Shown here piece by piece: positions 1 through 7,861 of a stretch of DNA of 64,000 bases. The translations under genes and the position numbers were made by a program. This DNA is from Actinopolyspora saharensis (lineage in GTDB: Bacteria > Actinomycetota > Actinomycetes > Mycobacteriales > Pseudonocardiaceae). The DNA lies in the NCBI RefSeq assembly GCF_900100925.1, contig NZ_FNKO01000001.1:1302001-1366000 (forward strand), in the 5' to 3' direction. The notes beneath the pieces are model-generated. The model did no database searches. It was not told the DNA's origin and worked only from the letters and a program-made list of their open reading frames with translations. Positions within the stretch are counted from its first letter, which is position 1. Every line of letters begins with the position of its first letter.

Positions 1-1098
1 TTCCAGGGCGAGCCGGGTGAGGTCGGCGGTGCGGATCTCCGGTTCCGGGTAGCGCACGAGGCTGCTGTGTTCGTGGGCGGGCCAGCAGCGGTAGGCGTGG
101 CCGGGGGCTTCGCGTCCGGCGCGTCCGGCGCGTTGTTCGGCCACGGCCTGCGAGGTTCGCATGGTGACCAGCCCGGACAGGCCTCTCCGGTGGTCGACTC
201 GGGAGACGCGGGACAGACCGGAGTCCACCACCGCGCGCACTCCGGGGACGGTGAGGCTGGATTCGGCCACGGCGGTGGCCAGCACGACTCGTCGTCGTGC
301 GCGTGGTTGCAGCGCGGCGTCCTGCTCGTGGGTGGGCAGTCGTCCGTGCAGGGGGAGCACGTCCACGTCGGTTTCGTCGGAGAGTCGGTCGCGGGTGCGT
401 GCGATCTCGCCTGCGCCGGGCAGGAAGGCGAGCACGTCGCCGGGTTGTTCGTCGAGTGCGGTGCGCACGGCGCGGGCCACGGTGGCTTCGACCGGTTCTT
501 TGCGCAGTGGGGCTACGTGGTGCGTTTCGACGGGGTGGGAGCGTCCGTGCGCGTGCACGACCGGGGCGGGGTGTTGTTCGCCGAGCAGCTCGGCCAGCTG
601 GTCGCTGGCGACCGTGGCCGAGGCGGCCAGCACGCGCAGGTCGGGGCGCAGCCCGTCGCGCGCGTCCAGCAGCAGGGCCAGCAGCAGGTCCGCGTCCAGG
701 TGGCGTTCGTGGCACTCGTCGAGGATGACGGCGTCCACCCCGGCCAGTTCGGGGTCGGACTGCAGGCGGCGCACCAGCAGGCCCGAGGTGACGACTTCGA
801 CTTGGGTGTCCGGTGAGCAGCGGCGTTCGCCGCGCACGGCGTAGCCGACGTGGTCGCCGACCTTCTCGCCGAGCAGCTCGGCCATGCGGGTGGCCGCGGC
901 TCTGGTGGCGAGCCTGCGTGGTTCGGCCACCACCACCCGCAGTCCTCGTGCGGCCAGCGCCAGCGGCACCAGGGTGGTCTTGCCGGTGCCTGGTGGGGCC
1001 ACGAGCACGGCGGTTCCGTCGCTGTCCAGTGTCTCGCCGATCTCGTCGAGAACGGCACGGACCGGCAGGTCGGGGAACTCGGGCGGCGTGAGCGTCAT
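1..1098 (-). CDS. hrpB: ATP-dependent RNA helicase HrpB (partial, C-terminus off left edge)
   Basis: N-terminal 366 codons of a DEAH-type SF2 helicase of the HrpB family. Visible motifs in order: Walker A PPGTGKTT near residue 35, the DECH box near 127-130, SAT near 160, and QRAGRAGR near 325, followed by the HrpB-type 'YRCW' segment. Family members are cytoplasmic RNA-dependent ATPases, usually over 800 residues, so more than half of the gene lies beyond the window. The start is ATG at 1098; the same frame stays open to base 1. Divergently transcribed from the methyltransferase that follows. The identification is firm; the biological role of HrpB in actinobacteria is poorly defined. Confidence 0.93.
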   Translation of the reverse strand, partial: MTLTPPEFPDLPVRAVLDEIGETLDSDGTAVLVAPPGTGKTTLVPLALAARGLRVVVAEPRRLATRAAATRMAELLGEKVGDHVGYAVRGERRCSPDTQVEVVTSGLLVRRLQSDPELAGVDAVILDECHERHLDADLLLALLLDARDGLRPDLRVLAASATVASDQLAELLGEQHPAPVVHAHGRSHPVETHHVAPLRKEPVEATVARAVRTALDEQPGDVLAFLPGAGEIARTRDRLSDETDVDVLPLHGRLPTHEQDAALQPRARRRVVLATAVAESSLTVPGVRAVVDSGLSRVSRVDHRRGLSGLVTMRTSQAVAEQRAGRAGREAPGHAYRCWPAHEHSSLVRYPEPEIRTADLTRLALE

Positions 1099-1280
1099 CG
1101 GTGAAACGGTATCGTCGCCGTTTCCGGGGCGTGGGTGGCCGTGACAGGGGTTCGGTTTCGCGGGCCGTGGTGGGAGCGTCCTTGTCCCTCGGGGGCGCTC
1201 GGGGGCTCGCGGACGGCTCGGACGGGTTGTGGTGATCGCTACGGTGGGTGGCGGACGTACGGCGTTGTGGGGAGAGTGCG

Positions 1281-2087
1281 GTGTCGGGACCTTCCTGGGT
1301 TCCTGCCGGGGTCGATGTGGACGTGCCCTCGGCGGCGCGGTTGTACGACTACTACCTCGGTGGGAACTACAATTTCCCCGCTGACCGGCAGCTGGCCCGG
1401 CGCATCTACGAGGTGTTCCCGCAGATGCCGCATCTGGCGCGGGTCAACCGCGCGTTCCTGCGCCGCAGTGTGCGCTACCTGGCCTCCTGCGGGATACGCC
1501 AGTTCGTCGATCTCGGCTGCGGGTTGCCCACGGCGGGGCCGGTGCACGAGGTGGCCCGGGACATCGAGCCGGACAGCCGGGTGGTCTACGTCGACAACGA
1601 GCCCGTGGCGGTGGCGCACAGCCGACTGCTGCTGCGGGAGGTCGAGGGCACCGCGGTGCTGCAGGCCGATCTCACCGACCCCGCTGCGGTGCTGGACTCG
1701 CCGGTCACGCGTGAGCTGCTCGATCTGGAGCAGCCGGTGGCGGTGCTGATGGTCGCGGTGCTGCACTTCGTCAGCGATCGGCAGGATCCGGCCGGGATTC
1801 TGCAGGGCTACCGGCGTCGCCTCCCCAGCGGTGGGTATCTGGTGCTGTCCCACGTGTCCGGGGACACCCTGCCCGATGTCGAGCAGGCCGCCGAGCTCTA
1901 CCGCAGCAGTCAGAACCCGGCGTATCTGCGCACCCGCGGCGAGATCGCCAGCATGCTGTCCGGTTTCGAGCTGGTCGAGCCCGGGCTGGTGTTCGTGCCC
2001 GAGTGGCGTCCCGAGGTTCCCGAGGAGGCCGAGGACGCCGCTTCCTGCTCCTTCTACGGCGCCGTCGGGCGACCACTCCCCTCGTGA
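1281..2087 (+). CDS. SAM-dependent methyltransferase, DUF574 family
   Basis: 268-residue protein of the actinobacterial S-adenosyl methyltransferase family (Pfam Methyltransf_19, formerly DUF574). Hallmarks are the N-terminal PSAARLYDYYLGG motif, FVDLGCGLPT (SAM-binding motif I), VVYVDNEPVAVAH (motif II acidic Asp) and the VAVLHFVSD segment. I chose GTG 1281 rather than an ATG 33 nt upstream because GGGGAGAG stands 6 nt before it and because the family motif then begins near residue 15. Substrates of this large family are mostly unknown. A second paralogue lies at 24158-25006. A strong hairpin terminator follows at 2242-2270. Cytoplasmic, apparently monocistronic. Confidence 0.9.
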   Translation: MSGPSWVPAGVDVDVPSAARLYDYYLGGNYNFPADRQLARRIYEVFPQMPHLARVNRAFLRRSVRYLASCGIRQFVDLGCGLPTAGPVHEVARDIEPDSRVVYVDNEPVAVAHSRLLLREVEGTAVLQADLTDPAAVLDSPVTRELLDLEQPVAVLMVAVLHFVSDRQDPAGILQGYRRRLPSGGYLVLSHVSGDTLPDVEQAAELYRSSQNPAYLRTRGEIASMLSGFELVEPGLVFVPEWRPEVPEEAEDAASCSFYGAVGRPLPS

Positions 2088-2241
2088 GGTGAACCAGGCC
2101 CTGACATCGGCCGGTGGTACGGCGCGGTCGGCGTGCCGAAGTGAGCACTCCGCTGCGTCCGGCTCGCCGGAATGGGTCGGCAAGTTCCTCCGGAGGCACT
2201 CTTTCGCCCCCGCGTTGATCCGGTGGGCTGCGGACGTGAAA

Positions 2242-2270
2242 GAGGCGCCGCCCGGGGCGGGCGGCGCCTC
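2242..2270 (+). terminator. intrinsic terminator-like hairpin after the methyltransferase
   Basis: Perfect 11-bp arms (2242-2252 GAGGCGCCGCC, 2260-2270 GGCGGCGCCTC) around a 7-nt loop. GC-rich without a T tract, as is common for actinobacterial terminators. It separates the methyltransferase from the downstream Abi-like gene. Confidence 0.7.
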
Positions 2271-2345
2271 CTCGGCTCGTAACCCCAGCGGTATGACCTG
2301 TCACCGAAGGTGACTACCAGGGACCGACCTGGGATCTTCGTCTAC

Positions 2346-2362
2346 TACAGTACCCGCTCGTG
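2346..2362 (+). promoter_or_regulatory. -10-like hexamer placing the Abi-like GTG start at or near the transcript 5' end
   Basis: TACAGT at 2346-2351 lies 8 nt before GTG 2360, with no Shine-Dalgarno sequence between. This arrangement fits a leaderless mRNA. The -35 region is not obvious. Confidence 0.4.
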
Positions 2363-3046
2363 AGCCCCGCCCACAACCCGCACGCCACCGAGCCGCCGGA
2401 CAGCGCCCTGCTGTCGCTGTTCGGGGCGCCCCGGATGCAAGGCTACCTGGACGCCTGCGGTGGTGACCCGGCCGCCGCGCTCGACCTGTACCGGTGGAAC
2501 GCGCGGATCAGCGGGGCGTTCTGGGAGACCCTGGGGCATCTGGAGGTGGTGCTGCGCAACGTGCTGGCCGGTCGGCTCGCCGCGCGCCACGCCGCGACCG
2601 GGCGGGTGGGCTCCTGGCTGGACGACACCGCCGGCGAGCTCGACAAGCGCGCCCGTCGGGACATCGCCACGGCCCGGCAGCGGGTGCGGGCCAAGGGCAA
2701 GGTCGCCGACGAGGGGCAGACGCTGACCGAGCTGGGGTTCGGTTTCTGGCGGTTCCTGCTGGCCAAGCGTTACGCCACGACCCTGTGGCCCGACCTCGCC
2801 GGCGGTTTCCCCGCCGCTCCCGACCGGGCGCGCACCACCGTCGAGCAGCCGGTCACGCGTCTGCACGAGTTCCGGAACAGGCTGGCCCACCACGAGAGGG
2901 TGTGGAACCAGCCGCTCAAAGCTCGCCACCACGATGTGCTCACCCTGCTGGGCTACATCGACGAGGACCTCGTCGACTGGGTCACCGCCGGCTGTCGGAT
3001 CTCGACCGTGCTGGCCGACTGCCCGATCGAGCGCCCGCACCCGTAG
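2360..3046 (+). CDS. Abi-like HEPN-family protein
   Basis: 228 residues resembling the Abi-like family (Pfam Abi_2). Visible signatures are LYRWNARISGAFWETLGHLE with VVLRNVL near the N-terminus, LGFGFWRFLLAKRY in the middle, and EFRNRLAHHE near residue 175, which matches the R-x4-6-H motif of HEPN ribonucleases. Family members include AbiD/AbiF-like phage abortive-infection proteins, and HEPN folds commonly act as RNases. The start GTG 2360 has no ribosome site and probably initiates a leaderless transcript. It stands alone, with no obvious antitoxin or nucleotidyltransferase partner beside it. Defence function is inferred from family only. Confidence 0.8.
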   Translation: MSPAHNPHATEPPDSALLSLFGAPRMQGYLDACGGDPAAALDLYRWNARISGAFWETLGHLEVVLRNVLAGRLAARHAATGRVGSWLDDTAGELDKRARRDIATARQRVRAKGKVADEGQTLTELGFGFWRFLLAKRYATTLWPDLAGGFPAAPDRARTTVEQPVTRLHEFRNRLAHHERVWNQPLKARHHDVLTLLGYIDEDLVDWVTAGCRISTVLADCPIERPHP

Positions 3047-3112
3047 CCGGAAGCAGCCCCAGCCGTCTCGGCGGCGGTTGTCCGCCTCGCGTGGTGACCA
3101 CGGTTACGGTTG

Positions 3113-3814
3113 TCAGGGCGTGGTGGTGTCGTGATCGCTGATTCGGCGGTACTGCTGCTTCTTGCCCCGGTCGCGGACGGCGATGCCCTCGTCCTGGAGC
3201 TGGGTGTGGACCCGCTCGGTCTCCGCGCGGTTGTCGGACCGCAAGGCCTCCTGCCGTGTCCGCAGGAGGGCGTGGATTCCCTCGTCGAGGTCGGGATCGC
3301 CGTCCATCCAGTTCCGGTAGTGCTCCTCGTGCGGGTCGCGGGTTCCCCACCACGGATAGTCGTGGTGTCGGAACGCCTCCGTGAGCTGCGTTTTCGACAG
3401 GTCGGTCGCGGAGGAGCGTAATATCTCGCGTCCGGCGGGGGTGAGCACGACGAGTTCCTCGGGGTCGGTGAACACGGCCCCGATCCTCGAACGCTGGATG
3501 TAGCGCTCGGTGTCGCGCTGGGCGGCGATGACGCCGTCGGGGCGTACGGTCACCGCGAGACTGTCCCGCTCGGCCTCGTGCGACAGCCAGCAGCCCGCTC
3601 CGATACCGATCACGACCAGGACCGGGATCGCCCAGGACGTGGGGATTCCGGCGGCGAGCCGCAACGGGCCGGGTGCGGAGTCCAGCGTCTCGATCATCCA
3701 CCGCGTCAGCGGTTTGACCACGAGCGCCAGCCCGAATCCGAGGAGAGGGCAGCCGAGCCGGAACAACCACAGGTAGCCACGAGGCATGCGCACGTGGTCG
3801 GGGTGTCCGCTCAT
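3113..3814 (-). CDS. YqeB-like two-helix membrane protein
   Basis: 233-residue protein with two hydrophobic segments (roughly residues 15-40 and 58-78) followed by a soluble domain of about 150 residues that is rich in charged residues and ends with a region resembling a winged-helix tail (KTQLTEAFRHHDYPWWGTRDPHE). It resembles actinobacterial proteins annotated YqeB-family; their function is unknown. Its ATG 3814 overlaps the stop codon of the upstream TetR gene in an ATGA junction, so the two are translationally coupled and it is the likely target or partner of that regulator. The family name is a recollection of sequence style rather than a motif proof. Confidence 0.65.
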   Translation of the reverse strand: MSGHPDHVRMPRGYLWLFRLGCPLLGFGLALVVKPLTRWMIETLDSAPGPLRLAAGIPTSWAIPVLVVIGIGAGCWLSHEAERDSLAVTVRPDGVIAAQRDTERYIQRSRIGAVFTDPEELVVLTPAGREILRSSATDLSKTQLTEAFRHHDYPWWGTRDPHEEHYRNWMDGDPDLDEGIHALLRTRQEALRSDNRAETERVHTQLQDEGIAVRDRGKKQQYRRISDHDTTTP

Positions 3815-4452
3815 CGGCTCGCCTCCGCATTCGGGTCGTCCTCGGTCGTTGTTGCCGGGGCGGCGTCGATGCCCAGGAACCGGGTGACGATCAGACGCAG
3901 CATCGGCAGCGGATCGGCGGCGGAGCTGTCCCCGCCGTGGAGGTAGGTCGCGTCGATGATCGTCTGGATCCAGCCTGCGGCCTGTTCCGCGTCGAGGTCG
4001 GGGTCGGCGCGTTGCTCGGTGGCTGCCTGCCGCAGCAGCGCCGCCAGTCCGTCCCGCACGATCGCGTCGTTGGTCGCGACGACTTCCCCGAGCTGCGGGT
4101 CGTTGCCGACCTGGCGCAGCAGCTCGACCAGCAGCCCGTGGGCCCGCTCGTCACGCGCGGGGGTGGCGAGCGCGCTCACGACGGCGAGCAGCGACGCGAC
4201 CGGGTCCTCGGTTTCGGCGTGCTCGTCGAGCAGTGCTCGGGAGGTAGCGATGTCCTGCTCGAAGATCGCACGGAAGATCGCGGGCTTGTCCGGGAAGTAG
4301 TAGAACAGACTTCCCGTGCTGATGCCTGCTTCCCTGGCGATTGCCGCCGTGGTGGTCTTCGCGAAACCGTTCCGGGCGAACAGGTTCGCGGCCGCCGTGG
4401 TGACGGCTTCGCGACGTTGCTGGTGTTGCTGCTGATTGACGGTGCGCGCCAC
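3811..4452 (-). CDS. TetR family transcriptional regulator
   Basis: About 213 residues. The N-terminal helix-turn-helix is clear (AVTTAAANLFARNGFAKTTT, then AIAREAGISTGSLFYYFPDK), followed by a typical all-helical ligand-binding domain. A TTG six bases upstream (4458) is also open, but GTG 4452 is preferred because a promoter (TTGATA, 16 nt, TAAAAT) ends 6 nt before it, making the mRNA leaderless. A CGACCAGTCG palindrome sits between -35 and -10, which suggests autorepression. It is the first gene of a two-gene operon with the YqeB-like membrane protein. The ligand is unknown. Confidence 0.88.
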   Translation of the reverse strand: MARTVNQQQHQQRREAVTTAAANLFARNGFAKTTTAAIAREAGISTGSLFYYFPDKPAIFRAIFEQDIATSRALLDEHAETEDPVASLLAVVSALATPARDERAHGLLVELLRQVGNDPQLGEVVATNDAIVRDGLAALLRQAATEQRADPDLDAEQAAGWIQTIIDATYLHGGDSSAADPLPMLRLIVTRFLGIDAAPATTTEDDPNAEASR

Positions 4453-4458
4453 GACCAA

Positions 4459-4486
4459 ATTTTAAACCGACCAGTCGAACTATCAA
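4459..4486 (-). promoter_or_regulatory. promoter of the tetR-yqeB-like operon with embedded operator
   Basis: On the minus strand TTGATA (4486-4481) is followed after 16 nt by TAAAAT (4464-4459), then 6 nt to the GTG start. The spacer contains CGAC-CA-GTCG (4468-4477), a perfect short inverted repeat well placed for a TetR dimer to block RNA polymerase. Confidence 0.55.
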
Positions 4487-4763
4487 AGAGCTTGGTGGTC
4501 GACCGCTCCGTGCAGCGTGCGGCTGGTTGCTCTCGTGTTGCGTCGACGAAGTTCTTCCCAGGCGCGACTCGACTGCCGCGGCCGCGTCCCAGGGATCTCG
4601 GTGAAGCGAACTGGCCCACTACCCCGTCGCTGATCCGGGTGATTGCGGAGGGGGACAGCGCTCTGTTTGAGGGGAAGCTCCGTCGCGAAGGTGCGTGCGG
4701 GGAGGAAATGCGGTGGTGCTCCGGGCAGTCCGAGGGGACGCCGTTGCTCACTTGGAGTCGTCG

Positions 4764-4971
4764 ACGACCATTCGCCGCGTCATGCCCATCCTCCAGTCGA
4801 ACACAGCGCAGCGGGCCAGGAGTTCTACGGCCTGCTGGGCTTCGAGCAGGTCATGGACCTCGGTGCTCTTGCCTGACCGTCCACTCCTGCGGCCCAGTCC
4901 GACTTCATGGCCAGCGACAAGACCGCTCCCCTCACGCCGGACATGAGCGTGGAGGTCGATGACGTGGGGCG
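4764..4971 (+). pseudogene. glyoxalase/VOC-family gene ruin
   Basis: Three blocks of a vicinal-oxygen-chelate protein are legible in three different frames: TIRRVMPILQS (from 4764), then QEFYGLLGFEQVMDLG, then SDFMASDKTAPLTPDMSVEVDDV (to about 4968). In intact relatives these are contiguous in this order near the N-terminus, so two frameshifts and probably a deletion have destroyed the gene. It converges on the methyltransferase at 5044. The rest of the 4487-5043 gap shows nothing I recognise. Confidence 0.7.
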
Positions 4972-5043
4972 CGACCTGCGCGGTCGTCGCGTGGTGCACG
5001 GCAAACGAGGACCTCGCGCTCGAGCGTCGGTGCTTCTCGCGTG

Positions 5044-5871
5044 CTAGCGGGTGGGAGCTGTGGCGGCCAGCGAGTACATCAGCGGCAGTCGGGACGAGCG
5101 GTCGGGATAGCGGAAGTGGGCACCGTCGACGGTCAGCGCGGCGTAGCGCTGGAACGGGATGGTGTCGTGTTCGTGGACGAACTCGATCCGCAGTCCGACC
5201 GCGGCTATGGCGCTGAGGACGTCGCCGAGGGTGTGGTGCCACTCGGTGGCGGTGTTGTGCGTGGTCTGGGCCTCCCAGTCGGCGTACGAGCCGGGGGCGT
5301 CGTAGGTGCGCGCCCCGCGGGTGAAGTAGTCGCGGGCCACGGTGGCACCGTGCTCGTCGTCGAGGACCTCGGTCAGCGGGTGGAACTCGGCCAGGTAGAG
5401 CCGTCCTCCCGGGCGCAGCAGCCCCGCCACGGTGCGCGCCCAGCGGTCGATGTCGGGCAACCACATCAGCGCCCCGCTTCCGGTGTAGACCACGTCGAAG
5501 GCGCCGGCCCCGAGCTGCTCGACCGCCTCGTAGACCTCGGCCGCGACGAAGCGGGACCGCTGGGAAAGGCCGGTGTCGGCGGCGAGGTCGATTGCCGTGC
5601 GGATGGCCGGTTCCGAGAAGTCCAGCCCCGCCACGCGTGCTCCGTGACGGGCCCAGCCCAGCGTGTCCAGACCGATGTGGCACTGCAGGTGTGCCAGGTC
5701 GAGGTCGGTGACGTCGCCGAGCTCGGCGAGCTGGAAACGGTCGAGGACCTCGTCGCCGGCGCGGAACCCGTCGAGGTCGTAGAACGAGCTCGCGGTGTGG
5801 AGCGGGACTCGCTCGTCCCAGTGTCGTCGGTTGTCCTCGACCGATTCGGCGTCGCTGTCAGCGTGGTTCAC
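5044..5871 (-). CDS. class I SAM-dependent methyltransferase
   Basis: 275 residues with a Rossmann methyltransferase core. DLAHLQCHIGLDTLGWARHGARVAGLDFS covers motif I with its unusual LQCHIG version, FDVVYTGSGALMWLPDI motif IV, and LLRPGGRLYLAEFHP motif VI. This LQCHxGxDT pattern is shared by a group of small-molecule methyltransferases often labelled ubiE-like or methyltransferase domain 25. An upstream in-frame ATG at 5949 is rejected because TATGAT (5883-5878) lies exactly 6 nt before GTG 5871, suggesting a leaderless transcript, and because homologous sequence starts with the DNRRHWDERV segment. The substrate is unknown. Confidence 0.82.
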   Translation of the reverse strand: MNHADSDAESVEDNRRHWDERVPLHTASSFYDLDGFRAGDEVLDRFQLAELGDVTDLDLAHLQCHIGLDTLGWARHGARVAGLDFSEPAIRTAIDLAADTGLSQRSRFVAAEVYEAVEQLGAGAFDVVYTGSGALMWLPDIDRWARTVAGLLRPGGRLYLAEFHPLTEVLDDEHGATVARDYFTRGARTYDAPGSYADWEAQTTHNTATEWHHTLGDVLSAIAAVGLRIEFVHEHDTIPFQRYAALTVDGAHFRYPDRSSRLPLMYSLAATAPTR

Positions 5872-5908
5872 GTGGTGATCATAGAGGCGTTCCGCCGCGC
5901 GCGGGCAA
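5872..5908 (-). promoter_or_regulatory. leaderless promoter of the methyltransferase
   Basis: TATGAT at 5883-5878 followed by 6 nt and the GTG start; a possible TTGCCC -35 lies at 5908-5903 (19-nt spacer). Confidence 0.45.
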
Positions 5909-6089
5909 CTCGTTTTTCCCGCGGTGCCGGCACAACATCCCCGGGGCACGTCCGACAGGGAGCGATGTGCGGCCCCGAGTGGACGGTCCCGTCGGGTACA
6001 ACGGATGGTGTGCCCGGAGACAGTCGAACCGGGCCGGTGGTTGAGCGCCGTCCGGAGGCGGCCCGATTCGTTCGGAAACGGTTCCTCCC

Positions 6090-6479
6090 GTGATCGACGA
6101 GATGATCAACCCGCAGGGCATCGACCCGGTCTCGCTGGTCGTGCTCACCAGCGCCCTGCTGGGGCTGGCGAGTCTGCTCACCGCGGTCGCCGTGGGTGGC
6201 CATCGCGGTCGACTTCGATCCCGTCACGCGTGCGGTGTGCGCACGAGAGCCACCCTGGCGGACTCCGCGGTGTGGTACCGCGTTCACCGGCTGGCGGCCG
6301 CCTGGTTCGGGCTCGCCGGGGTGCTGCTGTTCGCGGCCGTGCCGCCGTTCCTGCTGCTGCCCGGTTGGCGCGCTCGCGCCGTGACGGTGTCGGTGGCGCT
6401 CGCGGTGGCTTTGTCCCTGGTGATCGTCGGGAGCGTGCGCAGCCAGCGCCGCGCCCTGCGCGAGCTGCACACCGACTGA
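6090..6479 (+). CDS. SdpI-like small membrane protein
   Basis: 129 residues with about three hydrophobic segments (residues 14-36, 68-92 and 95-115). The segment GVRTRATLADSAVWYRVHRLAAAWFG between the first and second helices resembles the conserved region of the SdpI/YhfL immunity family (an R-T...W...H-R pattern). In Bacillus SdpI gives immunity to a killing factor and sequesters a repressor; in actinobacteria these proteins are uncharacterised. The start is GTG 6090, with no strong ribosome site. It stands between a divergent methyltransferase and the MetE-like gene. Confidence 0.55.
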   Translation: MIDEMINPQGIDPVSLVVLTSALLGLASLLTAVAVGGHRGRLRSRHACGVRTRATLADSAVWYRVHRLAAAWFGLAGVLLFAAVPPFLLLPGWRARAVTVSVALAVALSLVIVGSVRSQRRALRELHTD

Positions 6480-6661
6480 TCCCTGCTTGGTTGCCGATTT
6501 TTCTCTCGCTGAATGAGAACGGCGTGGTGCTGCGGACGACAGCGCACGCATGCTCGGTGCCCGTGTCGGGCGACTGTGGCCGGGGCGCGGCGGGGGCTCC
6601 GCCGGAGCTCACGGCGGGCAGCGCCCGCCTGCGCGATGAACCGAGGAAAGGGGATGCGGCG

Positions 6662-7738
6662 ATGAGCCCACGTGTGGCGAGTGATCTGTTGTTGGTCGGG
6701 AGTTTGCCTGCCGGGTCGACCGAGCAGGCGTTCCGATCCGGTGCGCACTGGTTCGGCGATCTGGTCGCCGCGCTTCCGGACGGGGAGACCGGGCCGCGCG
6801 CCCCTTGGGTGGGCTACGAGCGCGAGCGGTTGGTGCGTCCCAACTCCGATGTGGTCGTGGTGGAGGACACGGACTCCCCGACCGGGGTTCCGCGGCACGT
6901 CCACGACACGCCCGTGTTCTCCGTGCGGGAGGGCGTCGAGCGGGTGCGCTGGGACAGCTGGCCGCGCATCGACGACGCGATCGCCTCCTACGAGGTGTTT
7001 CGCGAGCTGCGCGAGCAGGGCACGATCCCGGCGCATCTGCGGTTCCAGGTGGGGTTGCCACTCCCGGCGAGTGCCATGAACGCGTTCAAGGCGGACTTCG
7101 GGCGGGACTACCCCAGGGCCGCGCGCGGGTTCGAGGACCTCGTCGCCGGCGAGCTCGAACGATTGACCGAGGCCATACCGCCTGCCGATCTGGCCGTCCA
7201 GTGGGACACCGCCTACGACACGCAGGACATCGAGGGGGTGCTGCCCTGGACCTCCGGGGACGCCTGGGAGCGGTTCGCGGGACCGGTGTCCCGGCTGACG
7301 CGGCTCCTGCCGGAGGAAGTGCTGGTGGGCTATCACCTGTGCTACGGCACGTTCCCGGAGTGGCCCATGTACGAGCCGCAGGACATGAGCACGGTGGTGC
7401 GCATGGCCAACCACGCCGTGGCCGAGTCCGGACGGCGGATCGACTGGCTGCACATGGCGGGGCCGCGCTCGCTGCGCAGTGAGGACGAGCGTTTCTTCCG
7501 GCCGCTGTCCGACCTCGACGTCGGTGACACGCGGGTCTTTCTGGGCCTGGTGCAGCCCCTCGACGGGATTCCGGGGCTGCGCCGTCGCGTGCGCACCGCC
7601 TCGAAGTACCTCGACGAGTTCGGGCTGTCGATGTACTGCGGGTTCGGCAGGCAGCCGGGCGAGGACGGTGCGGAGACGATGCGGCAGCACCGGGAGATGG
7701 TCACCGCGTTCGCCGGTGACCCGGCCGCGCTCTCCTGA
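6662..7738 (+). CDS. MetE-like/UROD-fold zinc protein (cobalamin-independent methionine synthase C-terminal domain homologue)
   Basis: 358 residues forming a single TIM-barrel-like domain that starts LLLVGSLPAGSTEQAFR and continues with LPDGETGPRAPWV. Near residue 223 is YHLCYGTFPEW, which matches the H-x-C-Y zinc-ligand motif of MetE, and near the C-terminus MYCGFGR supplies the second cysteine. This suggests a zinc-dependent alkyl (thiol methyl) transferase. It is too short to be full MetE, which has two barrels and about 750 residues. The ATG at 6662 is chosen because GAGGAAAGGGG lies just upstream, although the frame is open far further 5'. Methyl donor and acceptor are unknown. It converges on the VOC protein across a hairpin. 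Confidence 0.65.
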   Translation: MSPRVASDLLLVGSLPAGSTEQAFRSGAHWFGDLVAALPDGETGPRAPWVGYERERLVRPNSDVVVVEDTDSPTGVPRHVHDTPVFSVREGVERVRWDSWPRIDDAIASYEVFRELREQGTIPAHLRFQVGLPLPASAMNAFKADFGRDYPRAARGFEDLVAGELERLTEAIPPADLAVQWDTAYDTQDIEGVLPWTSGDAWERFAGPVSRLTRLLPEEVLVGYHLCYGTFPEWPMYEPQDMSTVVRMANHAVAESGRRIDWLHMAGPRSLRSEDERFFRPLSDLDVGDTRVFLGLVQPLDGIPGLRRRVRTASKYLDEFGLSMYCGFGRQPGEDGAETMRQHREMVTAFAGDPAALS

Positions 7739-7762
7739 AGGGGTCCCGCCCCTGATCGCGTT

Positions 7763-7794
7763 GCCGGGTGGTTCGTGCTCGTGTCCCACCCGGC
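7763..7794. terminator. bidirectional terminator-like hairpin between convergent genes
   Basis: GCCGGGTGG (7763-7771) pairs perfectly with CCACCCGGC (7786-7794) around a 14-nt loop, lying between the 3' ends of the MetE-like and VOC genes. Confidence 0.55.
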
Positions 7795-7861
7795 AGCGGG
7801 TCCCCTCGCGTGAAGCGCCCCTCGTCGCGGGATCGCGGACCGTTCCCGCACGTTCGGGTCC

